DNA of 64,000 nucleotides from SVFI01 sp045588655 (GTDB lineage Bacteria > Bacillota > Clostridia > Lachnospirales > Lachnospiraceae). The translations under genes and the position numbers were made by a program. The notes below the pieces were generated by a model. The model was not told the origin of the DNA and searched no databases. It saw only the letters and a list, made by a program, of their open reading frames with translations. The stretch is from the NCBI GenBank assembly GCA_045588655.1, contig JAZNEP010000035.1, positions 133,654 to 197,653 on the forward strand, written 5' to 3'. Each line of letters begins with the position of its first letter. Position 1 is the first letter of the stretch. Below, one piece after another: positions 9,134 to 18,008 of this stretch.

Positions 9134-9656
9134 GGGACTTAGAGGATCGGCACTTGAGGAAATGATTAATAGAACAAATGAAAAATATAGAGAAAATCAA
9201 CTGGCGTTGATTCAAAAAGTGCCCACACCAATTACGCCGATAAAAATTGATAAAGAAACAAGACACATTACATTGGCTTACTTTGACCAGAAAAGTACGG
9301 TTGATTACATAGGATCGGTACAAGGGATTCCGGTATGCTTTGATGCAAAAGAATCTGCAGCGGATACGTTTGCTTTACAGAATATTCATGAACACCAGAT
9401 TCAGTTTATGGACGATTTTGAAAAACAAAATGGGGTTGCGTTTATTTTGATTCATTATACGAAAAAGGATTTTATGTATTATCTGCCATTCCGCCATTTG
9501 AAAGTGTTTTGGGATCGTGCACAAAGTGGCGGGAGAAAAAGTTTTCGAATGGATGAACTGGATATGAGCTATGTGTTACCTAAGAAGAGTGGTGTATTTG
9601 TTCCGTACTTGGATGTATTGCAAAAAGATCTGATTGACAGAGAACAGCTAAGTTAA
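9114..9656 (+). CDS. recU: Holliday junction resolvase RecU
   Basis: 180 residues. The ATG at 9114 has AAGGAGG at 9101-9107; the longer frame from 9096 has no such site and lies inside the upstream gene. RecU of Firmicutes resolves four-way DNA junctions in recombination. Visible signatures are the N-terminal NSRGLRGSALEEMINRTNEKY, the VDYIGSVQGIPVCFDAKES nuclease strand pair (PD-(D/E)xK fold: Asp ... Asp-x-Lys) and the stalk region HQIQFMDDFEKQNGVAFILIHY. Here it is downstream of pseudouridine synthase genes instead of the common pbp gene. Confidence 0.93.
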   Translation: MATWNSRGLRGSALEEMINRTNEKYRENQLALIQKVPTPITPIKIDKETRHITLAYFDQKSTVDYIGSVQGIPVCFDAKESAADTFALQNIHEHQIQFMDDFEKQNGVAFILIHYTKKDFMYYLPFRHLKVFWDRAQSGGRKSFRMDELDMSYVLPKKSGVFVPYLDVLQKDLIDREQLS

Positions 9657-9665
9657 AAAGTGAGA

Positions 9666-9694
9666 TTGACAAGAAAAAAAGAAGAGTGTATACT
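9666..9694 (+). promoter_or_regulatory. Sigma-A promoter of the his operon
   Basis: TTGACA at 9666-9671 and TATACT at 9689-9694 with a 17-base spacer, directly after the recU stop. It predicts a start near 9701 and a leader of about 80 bases before hisZ. Confidence 0.85.
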
Positions 9695-9729
9695 GTCAAT
9701 AGTTTTCTAAGGTAGCATGGTAGTGAGTT

Positions 9730-9759
9730 AGCACTGCGCCGTGATAAAGTGCAAGTGCT
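9730..9759 (+). promoter_or_regulatory. his leader with two competing short stems
   Basis: In the hisZ 5' leader, AGCACT (9730-9735) can pair with AGTGCT (9754-9759), or GCAC (9731-9734) can pair with GTGC (9749-9752); the two are mutually exclusive. There is no T-box GGTGG motif, no run of His codons and no U tract, so any control here is speculative. Confidence 0.3.
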
Positions 9760-9781
9760 GAGATAAAAGGAGAAAATAATT

Positions 9782-11065
9782 ATGGAAAAAAGATTGATAC
9801 ATACACCGGAAGGCGTACGTGATATTTATGGAAATGAGCTTCGAAAAAAACATCAAGTGCAGAGTCAGTTGATGAACGCGTTTGGAAGTTTTGGATATAA
9901 GGAAATTCAGACACCGGTTTTTGAATATTTTGATGTATTTAGTAAAGAAATCGGAACAACGAAAAGTAATGAGCTTTACAAGTTTTTTGATAAAGAGGGA
10001 AATACGCTGGCACTTCGTCCGGACTTCACACCGTCTATGGCTAGATGTGCGGCAAAATATTATTTGGAAGAAGATATTCCGGTTCGTTTTGCTTATTGTG
10101 GTAATACGTTTACCAATACATCTGAATTACAGGGAAAATTAAAAGAAGTAACGCAGACAGGTGTAGAATTAATTGGTGATAATGAACAAAGTGCAGATGC
10201 GGAGTTGATTCATCTGGCTGTAACTGCACTCAAACAAAGCGGATTGAAAGAGTTCCAAATCAGTATCGGCGAGATTGAATTTTTTAAAGGATTGTGCGAA
10301 GAGGCAGGACTTTCGGAAGAAATGGAAAGTCAGGTTCGTGAATTGATATCAAATAAAAATTACTTCGGTGTGGAAGAGTACATTACCGAAGAAGGGATTG
10401 CAAAAGAAAAAGCAGAGGCTTTTTTGAAAGTGGCAGAACTATTTGGCTCTTACGAATGTCTTGAGGAAGCAAAGGGACTTGTAACCAATGAGAAAAGCTT
10501 AAAGGCAGTAAAACGTCTGGAAAAGCTGTATGATACCCTTAAGGACTTTGGGGATGAAAAATATGTTTCTTTTGATCTAGGAATGGTAAGTAAATATAAT
10601 TATTATACCGGCATTATTTTTAAAGCATATACCTATGGTGTCGGAGATGCCATTTTAAAGGGAGGACGCTACAATAATCTTCTTTCTTATTTTGGAAAGA
10701 GTGCCCCGGCTATTGGTTTTATGATTGTGGTGGATGATTTGATGATCGCGTTAAACAGTCAGAAGCTGACTCCATCCTGTCAACCGGACATAGAATATCT
10801 GCTTTATGACAAAAAGATGTATAAAGACGCCATGAAAGTGGCTGACAAGAGAAGAAGTCTTGGAAAGAAGGTAGAATGTGTTGCATTTGCAGAAGGCAAA
10901 CACGTTGAGGACTATGTTCGATATGGATATAACAATATGGTATCAAAACTGTATCGTCTGACAACGGATGAAAAAGTAGTTGTGTACGATTTGGCAGATA
11001 ATAGTGCAGATGCACTTCCTGTTGATAACTATGATTTGAAGACATTTTTAGGGAGGGAAGAATAA
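9782..11065 (+). CDS. hisZ: ATP phosphoribosyltransferase regulatory subunit HisZ
   Basis: 427 residues, a histidyl-tRNA synthetase-like protein that forms the hetero-octameric first enzyme of histidine synthesis with short HisG and confers feedback control. The class II synthetase fold shows motif 2-like RPDFTPSMARCAAKYY and GGRYNNLLSYFGKSAPAIGF near residues 292-311. Its position directly ahead of a 215-residue HisG distinguishes it from true HisS. The AAAAGGAGA ribosome site lies at 9766-9774. First gene of the operon. Confidence 0.95.
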   Translation: MEKRLIHTPEGVRDIYGNELRKKHQVQSQLMNAFGSFGYKEIQTPVFEYFDVFSKEIGTTKSNELYKFFDKEGNTLALRPDFTPSMARCAAKYYLEEDIPVRFAYCGNTFTNTSELQGKLKEVTQTGVELIGDNEQSADAELIHLAVTALKQSGLKEFQISIGEIEFFKGLCEEAGLSEEMESQVRELISNKNYFGVEEYITEEGIAKEKAEAFLKVAELFGSYECLEEAKGLVTNEKSLKAVKRLEKLYDTLKDFGDEKYVSFDLGMVSKYNYYTGIIFKAYTYGVGDAILKGGRYNNLLSYFGKSAPAIGFMIVVDDLMIALNSQKLTPSCQPDIEYLLYDKKMYKDAMKVADKRRSLGKKVECVAFAEGKHVEDYVRYGYNNMVSKLYRLTTDEKVVVYDLADNSADALPVDNYDLKTFLGREE

Positions 11066-11713
11066 ATGAGTGAAGATATGCGCTATTTGACATTTGCATT
11101 AGGAAAAGGAAGACTTGCAAAAAAAACATTGGAATTATTGGAACAGATTGGAATTACTTGTGAAGAAATGAAAGATAAGGATTCCAGAAAATTAATCTTT
11201 GTCAATGAGGAACATAGATTGAAATTTTTTCTGGCGAAAGGACCGGATGTTCCGACTTATGTGGAATATGGTGCAGCGGACATCGGTGTAGTCGGAAAAG
11301 ATACACTGTTAGAAGAACAGAGGCGGGCATACGAGGTTCTTGATCTCGGTTTTGGAAAATGTCGCATGTGTGTATGTGGACCGGAGAGTGCAAAGGAACT
11401 TTTAATGCATCACGAAATGATTCGTGTAGCCAGCAAGTATCCAAACATTGCAAAAGACTATTTTTATAACAAAAAGCATCAAACTGTTGATATTATTAAA
11501 TTAAATGGATCAGTGGAACTGGGACCGATTGTTGGTTTATCTGACGTGATTGTCGATATTGTAGAAACTGGGTCAACACTTCGTGAAAACGGTTTGGAAG
11601 TACTTGAGGAAATCTGTCCTCTGTCTGCACGAATGATTGTAAATCAGGTAAGTATGAAAATGGAAGCGGATCGAATTAAAAAGTTGATTGCTGATATAAA
11701 GGAGATTTTATAA
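11066..11713 (+). CDS. hisG: ATP phosphoribosyltransferase catalytic subunit HisG (short form)
   Basis: 215 residues, so the short form lacking the C-terminal regulatory domain and requiring HisZ. It condenses ATP with PRPP to phosphoribosyl-ATP. Recognisable blocks are FALGKGRLAKKTLELL at the start, GAADIGVVGKDTLLEE, and the PRPP loop GLSDVIVDIVETGSTLRENGL near residues 153-173. The start follows the hisZ stop with no gap. Confidence 0.97.
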   Translation: MSEDMRYLTFALGKGRLAKKTLELLEQIGITCEEMKDKDSRKLIFVNEEHRLKFFLAKGPDVPTYVEYGAADIGVVGKDTLLEEQRRAYEVLDLGFGKCRMCVCGPESAKELLMHHEMIRVASKYPNIAKDYFYNKKHQTVDIIKLNGSVELGPIVGLSDVIVDIVETGSTLRENGLEVLEEICPLSARMIVNQVSMKMEADRIKKLIADIKEIL

Positions 11714-13003
11714 ATGAAAATTATAAAACTGACGCAGGAGTCGAAAGACAGCCTTTTGAATGATTTGTTAAAAAGGAGTCCGAATAATTACGGACAGTAT
11801 GAGAAAACCGTACAGGAAATTATTGAAAATGTACGCGCAAACGGAGATCAGGTTTTGTATGAATTAGCACACAAATTTGATAAAAACACCATTGATGCCA
11901 ATAATTTCAAAGTAACAGAAGAGGAAATCGAAGAAGCTTTTTCTATAATCGAGCCTGAGTTTATTGAAGTGATGGAGAAAGCAGCACAGAATATTGCTGA
12001 ATATCATAAAAAACAAGTTCGTAACAGCTGGATTGAAACAAAACCGGACGGAAGCATTTTGGGACAGAAGGTAGCACCGCTTGATAGTGTCGGTGTTTAT
12101 GTTCCGGGAGGAAAAGCCGTTTATCCAAGCTCTACACTTATGACAACAATTCCGGCAAAAGTAGCGGGAGTTTCAAAGATTGTAATGACAACTCCGGCGG
12201 GAGCGGACAATAAAGTTAATCCGGGAACTCTTGTGGCTGCAAAAATTGCAGGTGTAGATGAAATATATAAGACGGGAGGAGCGCAGGCAATTGCAGCGCT
12301 TGCGTTTGGTACAGAGACGGTTCCTAAAGTAGATAAAATAGTGGGGCCGGGTAATATTTTTGTTGCGCTTGCAAAAAAGGCAGTATACGGATATGTGAGC
12401 ATTGATTCGATTGCAGGACCGAGTGAGATTCTCGTACTTGCAGATGAAACAGCCAATGCAAGATATGTGGCTGCAGATTTGCTTTCGCAGGCAGAGCATG
12501 ATGAACTGGCTTCTTCCATTTTGATCACAACAAGTCAAAAGCTTGCAGAAGAGGTTTCAAAGGAAGTAGACCAATTTACAAAGCAGCTTTCGAGAAAAGA
12601 AATCATAGAAAAGAGTCTTGATAACTACGGATATATTCTGGTGGCTGAATCAATGGAGGATGCAATTGAAGCAGCAAATGAGATTGCATCGGAACACATG
12701 GAAATCCTGACAGCCAACCCATATGAAACCATGACAAAGATTCGTCATGCAGGAGCAATGTTCTTAGGTAATTATTCGTCCGAACCGCTCGGTGATTATT
12801 TTGCAGGACCAAATCATGTTCTTCCGACCAACGGTACCGCTAAATTCTTTTCGCCGTTATCCGTAGATGATTATATCAAGAAATCAAGTATCATTTCCTA
12901 CTCACGAGAAGCGCTTGAAGCAGTACATAAAGATATCGAACTTTTTGCGCGTAAGGAAGGCTTGACGGCGCATGAAAACTCTATTAAAGTAAGATTTGAA
13001 TAG
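11714..13003 (+). CDS. hisD: Histidinol dehydrogenase HisD
   Basis: 429 residues, standard length. It catalyses the last two oxidations, L-histidinol to L-histidine, with NAD+ and a zinc ion. Diagnostic stretches are PLDSVGVYVPGGKAVYPSSTLMTTIPAKVAG, KVDKIVGPGNIFVALAKK, the active-site region SEHMEILT (Glu/His pair) and GPNHVLPTNGTAKFFSPLSVDDY. It immediately abuts hisG. Confidence 0.97.
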   Translation: MKIIKLTQESKDSLLNDLLKRSPNNYGQYEKTVQEIIENVRANGDQVLYELAHKFDKNTIDANNFKVTEEEIEEAFSIIEPEFIEVMEKAAQNIAEYHKKQVRNSWIETKPDGSILGQKVAPLDSVGVYVPGGKAVYPSSTLMTTIPAKVAGVSKIVMTTPAGADNKVNPGTLVAAKIAGVDEIYKTGGAQAIAALAFGTETVPKVDKIVGPGNIFVALAKKAVYGYVSIDSIAGPSEILVLADETANARYVAADLLSQAEHDELASSILITTSQKLAEEVSKEVDQFTKQLSRKEIIEKSLDNYGYILVAESMEDAIEAANEIASEHMEILTANPYETMTKIRHAGAMFLGNYSSEPLGDYFAGPNHVLPTNGTAKFFSPLSVDDYIKKSSIISYSREALEAVHKDIELFARKEGLTAHENSIKVRFE

Positions 13004-13021
13004 GACAGGGAGGTGCAGGAT

Positions 13022-13606
13022 ATGCGCACAGCTGAAATAAAAAGAGATACCAAAGAGACAACGATTCAAATGAAACTTAGCATTGACGGTAAGGGTAAGA
13101 GTAAAATTGAGACAGGTATAGGTTTTTTTGATCATATGTTGGAAGGTTTTTCTAAGCATGGTTTTTTTGATCTGGACATAAAAGCAGAAGGTGATTTGCA
13201 TGTAGATCCGCATCATACAGTAGAAGATACCGGTATAGTACTCGGCAAAGCCATCAAAGAAGCGATTGGTGACAAAAAAGGAATTTGTCGTTTTGGGTAT
13301 TTTATTTTACCGATGGATGATGCACTTGCACTATGTAGTATTGATCTTGGAGGCAGAGCTTATTTTGAATTTGATTGTGAATTTGAGACGGAGCGCGTAG
13401 GAGCGTTCGAGACTCAGATGGTAAGAGAGTTCTTTTATGCGGTTTGTAGCAATGCGGAGATGAATCTGCATATAAAAATGCTCAGCGGATGTAACGACCA
13501 CCATAAGATAGAGGCAATGTTTAAAGCATTTGCTAAGGCACTTGATCAGGCGACCTTATTGGATGATAGGATTACAGATGTGTTAAGTACAAAAGGTACT
13601 CTGTAA
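13022..13606 (+). CDS. hisB: Imidazoleglycerol-phosphate dehydratase HisB
   Basis: 194 residues from the ATG at 13022, which has GGGAGG at 13008-13013; a GTG at 13013 lies inside that site. The enzyme dehydrates imidazoleglycerol phosphate using a manganese cluster. Both metal-binding repeats are present: HHTVEDTGIVLGKAIKEA and the late CNDHHKIEAMFKAFAKAL. It is the monofunctional form without a histidinol-phosphatase domain. Confidence 0.96.
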   Translation: MRTAEIKRDTKETTIQMKLSIDGKGKSKIETGIGFFDHMLEGFSKHGFFDLDIKAEGDLHVDPHHTVEDTGIVLGKAIKEAIGDKKGICRFGYFILPMDDALALCSIDLGGRAYFEFDCEFETERVGAFETQMVREFFYAVCSNAEMNLHIKMLSGCNDHHKIEAMFKAFAKALDQATLLDDRITDVLSTKGTL

Positions 13607-13617
13607 GGAGAAAATAC

Positions 13618-14901
13618 ATGGATTACAAACATTTTGTCGGAAGTATATATTTAAAAGATAAAAAAGCAATCACAAATTTCAGTGATCATACGGTGATTTC
13701 ACAGAATCCGGTAGAATTAGCATGTTATTATGCAGAAAGTGGTGTGGATGTTATCATAGTATTTGATTTATCCTGCAATGACGAAATGCATGATGAGGCA
13801 CTTTCCATCATGAAAAGAATTTGTGAGAAGGTACAAATTCCTGTATATGGATCCGGGTTTATTAATAAAGTGGAAGATGTAAAGAAAATACTATACACCG
13901 GATGTGATAAAGCAGTACTTAATTTCGGAAAAGAGTGCAGTCAGGAAATTCTTGAGGAAGTTTCTCAGCGTTTTGGCCGTGAACATATTGCTGCTACCAT
14001 TGCAAGTGAGGACTCCTTGGTGATTAATAAGGAACGACTGGAAACTTATGTGAGTGAGCTTGTGTTGATTGATGAGCATGCTCTTAAAAATTGTCTAGGA
14101 GCGTCCAGCCTTCCATCGATTGTATTTTTGCCGGAAATTTCACTGGATAAGATGCTTTCTGTCATGGAACGCAATGGTGTTTCAGGTATTGCAGGTAACA
14201 TCGTAAACAGTAATTGTAAAGAAATCACGGCTCTCAAAAAAATATGTAAAGAGAGAGGTATCAAAGTACAGACGTTGGAAGTCGTAATGGAGTTTTCTGA
14301 GTTTAAACTGTTATCGGACGGTTTGATGCCTGTTGTTGTACAGGATTATCGGACAAACGAAGTTCTTATGGTAGCCTATATGAATGAAGAAGCTTATCTG
14401 ACAACACTTCGTACCGGTAAAATGACGTATTACAGTAGAAGTCGCAAAGAGCTTTGGATTAAAGGACTTACAAGTGGTCACTTCCAATATGTAAAAGGTC
14501 TTTCGGTTGACTGTGATAACGATACGTTGTTGGCTAAAGTATATCAAGTGGGTGCCGCGTGTCATACAGGGAATTACTCCTGCTTTTATAGAGATCTTGT
14601 TCCGATGCAAGCTGCTGTAGAGAATCCGCTTACCGTATTTGAACAGGTGTATGGTGTGATAAAAGATAGAAAGACCAATCCAAAGGAAGGATCCTATACA
14701 AATTATTTGTTCGAGAAAGGAACCGATAAGATATTAAAGAAACTTGGAGAAGAAGCAACCGAAATAGTGATTGCGGCAAAAAACGAGAGCAAAGATGAGA
14801 TTACATATGAGATTTCGGATTTCCTATATCATATGATGGTGCTTATGGCAGAGAAAGGAATTAGCTGGGAAGATATTACAGCAGAACTTTCTAATCGATA
14901 A
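13618..14901 (+). CDS. hisI: HisI-HisE cyclohydrolase/pyrophosphatase with N-terminal degenerate HisF-like barrel
   Basis: 427 residues, about twice a usual HisIE. Residues 1 to about 215 resemble the HisA/HisF (beta-alpha)8 barrel (NPVELACYYAESGVDVIIVFDLS, IPVYGSGFINKVEDVKKIL, GCDKAVLNF). The two catalytic aspartates of HisF line up with Tyr11 and Ala129, so this domain should not be an active cyclase. Residues about 225-325 are HisI (phosphoribosyl-AMP cyclohydrolase) with zinc ligands in VDCDND and GAACHTGNYSC; about 335-427 are HisE (phosphoribosyl-ATP pyrophosphatase) with LGEEATEIVIAAKNE. Together the C-terminal domains do steps 2 and 3. hisA, hisF, hisH and hisC are not in this operon, which ends with a strong terminator. 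Confidence 0.93.
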   Translation: MDYKHFVGSIYLKDKKAITNFSDHTVISQNPVELACYYAESGVDVIIVFDLSCNDEMHDEALSIMKRICEKVQIPVYGSGFINKVEDVKKILYTGCDKAVLNFGKECSQEILEEVSQRFGREHIAATIASEDSLVINKERLETYVSELVLIDEHALKNCLGASSLPSIVFLPEISLDKMLSVMERNGVSGIAGNIVNSNCKEITALKKICKERGIKVQTLEVVMEFSEFKLLSDGLMPVVVQDYRTNEVLMVAYMNEEAYLTTLRTGKMTYYSRSRKELWIKGLTSGHFQYVKGLSVDCDNDTLLAKVYQVGAACHTGNYSCFYRDLVPMQAAVENPLTVFEQVYGVIKDRKTNPKEGSYTNYLFEKGTDKILKKLGEEATEIVIAAKNESKDEITYEISDFLYHMMVLMAEKGISWEDITAELSNR

Positions 14902-14920
14902 ATGAAAAATGTCAGTTTGA

Positions 14921-14963
14921 AAGAAGATATGCAACGATTTTGTTGTGATATCTTCTTTTTTTG
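14921..14963 (+). terminator. Intrinsic terminator of the his operon
   Basis: AAGAAGATAT-GCAAC pairs with GTTG-TGATATCTTCTT around a short loop and runs straight into seven T residues ending near 14952. It lies about 20 bases after the hisI stop. Confidence 0.9.
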
Positions 14964-15005
14964 CAATTGGTTCATACAATGGTAAAAAAAGAATGGATAA
15001 GAGTG

Positions 15006-15422
15006 ATGAATAACAATACAGACAGAATGGATAGTAAACAGAACCGAAAACTTGCAGTCGCTGCATTTTTAAGAAGTAGTGCATCACAGAACATGGAAAG
15101 ACTTGTGCAAATTGATCACATTTTAAACGGCGGAGAAATATCAAGCAGTGGAAATAGGAATATGATAACACAAGCAGCCGAACAACTAGATTGCAGTATA
15201 AGTGATGAAGAAAAAACATATCAAAGATCCTTTCGTAATCGTTGCGTAGCTAGTATAATATTGACCATTGTTTTGTTTCTGGGAATGATGAGCGAAGATG
15301 AAAAAATAATAAAATATGTGGAACGGATAAAAATAGAAATATCACAGGACTATTCAGAGAATTTGTTTGATTTTATAAAGCAGATACCGTATACTCTTGA
15401 GTATGAGAAAATTAATGCTTAA
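15006..15422 (+). CDS. Small single-pass membrane protein, unknown
   Basis: 138 residues if started at 15006; starts at 14961 and 14979 are also open, and none has a good ribosome site. The N-terminal 75 residues are polar with many Asn, Gln and Ser; one hydrophobic helix (ASIILTIVLFLGMM) lies about residues 79-92, followed by a charged tail. Not recognised. It sits between the his terminator and the radical SAM operon and overlaps the next frame by about 20 bases. Confidence 0.6.
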   Translation: MNNNTDRMDSKQNRKLAVAAFLRSSASQNMERLVQIDHILNGGEISSSGNRNMITQAAEQLDCSISDEEKTYQRSFRNRCVASIILTIVLFLGMMSEDEKIIKYVERIKIEISQDYSENLFDFIKQIPYTLEYEKINA

Positions 15423-17283
15423 GGATGAAATCCTATTAAAAATTGAAAAACCGGCCCGTTATATTGGCGGGGAAGTAAACAGTATTGTAAAAGACAAATC
15501 AAAGATAGACATTCGGTTTGCTATGTGTTTTCCGGATGTTTATGAAATTGGTATGTCGCATCTTGGCATACAGATTTTGTATGATATGCTGAATCAATAT
15601 GAGGATACGTGGTGTGAACGTGTATATTCTCCATGGACTGATTTGGATGCGATTATGAGAAAAGAACAGATTCCTCTTTTTGCACTGGAATCTCAAGACC
15701 CAATAAAAGAATTTGATTTTTTGGGAATTACGCTCCAGTATGAAATGTGTTATACCAATATTCTTCAGGTATTAGATTTGTCGCAAATTCCGATTTATAC
15801 AAAGGATCGAACAGAAAATGACCCGATAGTAATAGGAGGAGGGCCTTGTTCGTACAATCCGGAACCGATTGCGGACTTTTTTGATTTGTTTTATATAGGA
15901 GAAGGAGAAACGATGTATCGCAGCCTCCTTGATTTATATAAAGATTACAAAGTCAAAGGATGGACAAGGCAACAATTTTTACGTGAAGCCGGAAAATTGC
16001 CGGGAATATACTGTCCTTCCTTATATGAGGTGTCATATAAGGAAGATGGTACAATTGCTGCATTCCAGCCGCGATATGATGATGTTCCGGCGTATATCGA
16101 GAAAGAGATGGTTACGGAGCTTTCTGAGGCACATTATCCAATCAAACCGGTTGTTCCGTTTATAAAGGTTACACAGGATAGAGTTGTGCTTGAAATTATG
16201 CGAGGATGCATTAGAGGTTGTCGATTCTGTCAGGCAGGACAGTTATATCGACCGCTACGCGAAAGAGATATTGAGGTTCTGAAAAAATATGCATCAGAAA
16301 TGTTGAAGCATACAGGACACGAAGAGATATCACTCAGTTCATTAAGTTCCAGTGACTATTCAAAATTGCCGGAGCTGATTGATTACCTAATAGATGAATG
16401 CAATCGTAAAAAGATTAATATATCGTTGCCATCGCTTCGAATTGATGCTTTTTCTCTTGATGTCATGAGTAAAGTTCAGGATGTTAAGAAGAGTTCGCTT
16501 ACTTTTGCCCCGGAAGCCGGATCACAGAGGCTACGTGATGTGATTAACAAAGGATTGACTGAAGAAGTCATTTTGAGTGGAGCCAAAGCAGCATTTGAAG
16601 GTGGATGGAATAAAGTGAAATTATACTTTATGCTGGGGCTTCCGACAGAGACAAAGGAAGATATGGAAGGAATTGCGGACTTATCCAATAAGATAGCAAA
16701 GGTATATTATGAGACTGTACCAAAAGAAAAACGCCAAGGGAAAGTGCAGATTGTAACCAGTACATCCTTTTTTGTTCCAAAGCCGTTTACACCGTTCCAG
16801 TGGGCACCGATGTGCACAAAAGAAGAATTTTTAGAGCGGGCTTATGTGGTTAGAGATGCGATAAAAGGACAGTTAAATCAAAAGAGCATAAAATATAACT
16901 GGCATGAGGCAGATGTGACGGTGCTGGAGGGCGTATTTGCCAGAGGCGATCGTAAAGTTGCGGACGTGATATATAAAGCATATCAAAAAGGTTGCATGTT
17001 TGATTCGTGGAGTGAGTATTTCCGTAATGATACATGGATGGAAGCGTTTGATGAGTGTGGTGTAGATATTGCTTTTTATACCACAAGGGAACGTGCGGAA
17101 GATGAAATATTCCCATGGGATTTCATTGGTTGTGGTGTGGATAAAGCATTTCTTCTTCGAGAATGGGAAAAGGCAAATGGAGAATCTATATCACTTAACT
17201 GTCGTCAGGCATGTCAGGGATGTGGTGCCATGAAATATGGCGTAGGCGTTTGCATGGAAGATAAAATGAAAGAGAATCTATAG
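15403..17283 (+). CDS. Radical SAM protein of the TIGR03960 type (B12-binding-like N-domain)
   Basis: 626 residues from the ATG at 15403; start chosen because relatives begin a few residues before DEILLKIEKPARYIGGEVN. The N-terminal ~200 residues (CFPDVYEIGMSHLGIQILYDML) resemble a cobalamin-binding-type Rossmann domain, followed by a radical SAM core with MRGCIRGCRFCQAGQ (CxxxCxxC, about residues 264-278). A C-terminal Cys cluster CRQACQGCGAMKYGVGVC may bind another cluster. It is conserved beside a DUF2344 protein and RNase E/G, as here. Function unknown. Confidence 0.9.
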   Translation: MRKLMLKDEILLKIEKPARYIGGEVNSIVKDKSKIDIRFAMCFPDVYEIGMSHLGIQILYDMLNQYEDTWCERVYSPWTDLDAIMRKEQIPLFALESQDPIKEFDFLGITLQYEMCYTNILQVLDLSQIPIYTKDRTENDPIVIGGGPCSYNPEPIADFFDLFYIGEGETMYRSLLDLYKDYKVKGWTRQQFLREAGKLPGIYCPSLYEVSYKEDGTIAAFQPRYDDVPAYIEKEMVTELSEAHYPIKPVVPFIKVTQDRVVLEIMRGCIRGCRFCQAGQLYRPLRERDIEVLKKYASEMLKHTGHEEISLSSLSSSDYSKLPELIDYLIDECNRKKINISLPSLRIDAFSLDVMSKVQDVKKSSLTFAPEAGSQRLRDVINKGLTEEVILSGAKAAFEGGWNKVKLYFMLGLPTETKEDMEGIADLSNKIAKVYYETVPKEKRQGKVQIVTSTSFFVPKPFTPFQWAPMCTKEEFLERAYVVRDAIKGQLNQKSIKYNWHEADVTVLEGVFARGDRKVADVIYKAYQKGCMFDSWSEYFRNDTWMEAFDECGVDIAFYTTRERAEDEIFPWDFIGCGVDKAFLLREWEKANGESISLNCRQACQGCGAMKYGVGVCMEDKMKENL

Positions 17284-17300
17284 ACATTTGGAGTAAATAT

Positions 17301-18008
17301 ATGAAATTAAGAATAAAATTTTCGAAAAGCGGTACCATGGTGTATATCGGTCATCTTGATATGATGCGCTATTTTCAAAAAGCCATGCGAAGAGCAGATG
17401 TAGATATATCTTATTCCACAGGATTTAGTCCGCACCAGATTATGTCATTTGCTGCACCGCTTGGTGTTGGAATTTCTTCGAACGGAGAGTATATGGATAT
17501 TGGAGTGGATAGTCTGACTTCGGCGTTGCAACTGAAAAATGCACTGAATGCAGTCATGGTAGAAGGAGTACACATCGAATCAGTGAAGCTTCTTCCGGAA
17601 AGTGCGGCGAATGCGATGGCAAGTGTCGCAGCGGCGAAATATACGATTCGTTTCAGAGAAGGGTATGAACCGGAGTTTGACTTGTTTGGTCAATTAAATG
17701 AGTATCTGGCACAAGAATATATCTATGTGGTAAAAGAGACAAAAAAGGGTCAAAAAGAGATGGATATTAAGCCTCATATATATGATATGAGCTTTGATGG
17801 TGAAAAAAAAGAGGTTTCCGTTTTTGTAGATGCATCAAGTTCCGGAAATATTAAGCCTGTTTTTGTATTACAAGATTATTATCGATATTGCGGTAAAGAG
17901 GCCGGAGAGTTTGATTTTCTTGTGACAAGAGAAGATACGTATATGAATATAGGAACCGAAGACGAGCCGAAGTTTGTGCCGTTAGAACAGGCAGGAGAAG
18001 ATTATTAA
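17301..18008 (+). CDS. Radical SAM-linked DUF2344 (TIGR03936) protein
   Basis: 235 residues. The N-terminus RIKFSKSGTMVYIGHLDMMRYFQKAMRRADVDISYSTGFSPHQIMSFAAPLGVG is the family hallmark. In many Firmicutes it is the partner of, or is fused to, the radical SAM protein encoded just upstream. The stop codon shares one base with the RNase E/G start (TAATG). A role in RNA modification or surveillance is suggested only by the neighbours. Confidence 0.9.
   Translation: MKLRIKFSKSGTMVYIGHLDMMRYFQKAMRRADVDISYSTGFSPHQIMSFAAPLGVGISSNGEYMDIGVDSLTSALQLKNALNAVMVEGVHIESVKLLPESAANAMASVAAAKYTIRFREGYEPEFDLFGQLNEYLAQEYIYVVKETKKGQKEMDIKPHIYDMSFDGEKKEVSVFVDASSSGNIKPVFVLQDYYRYCGKEAGEFDFLVTREDTYMNIGTEDEPKFVPLEQAGEDY

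Noticed and set aside
9661..9781. T-box riboswitch ahead of hisZ.
   Set aside because: No GGTGG antiterminator core and no terminator with a U run; the leader is also much too short.
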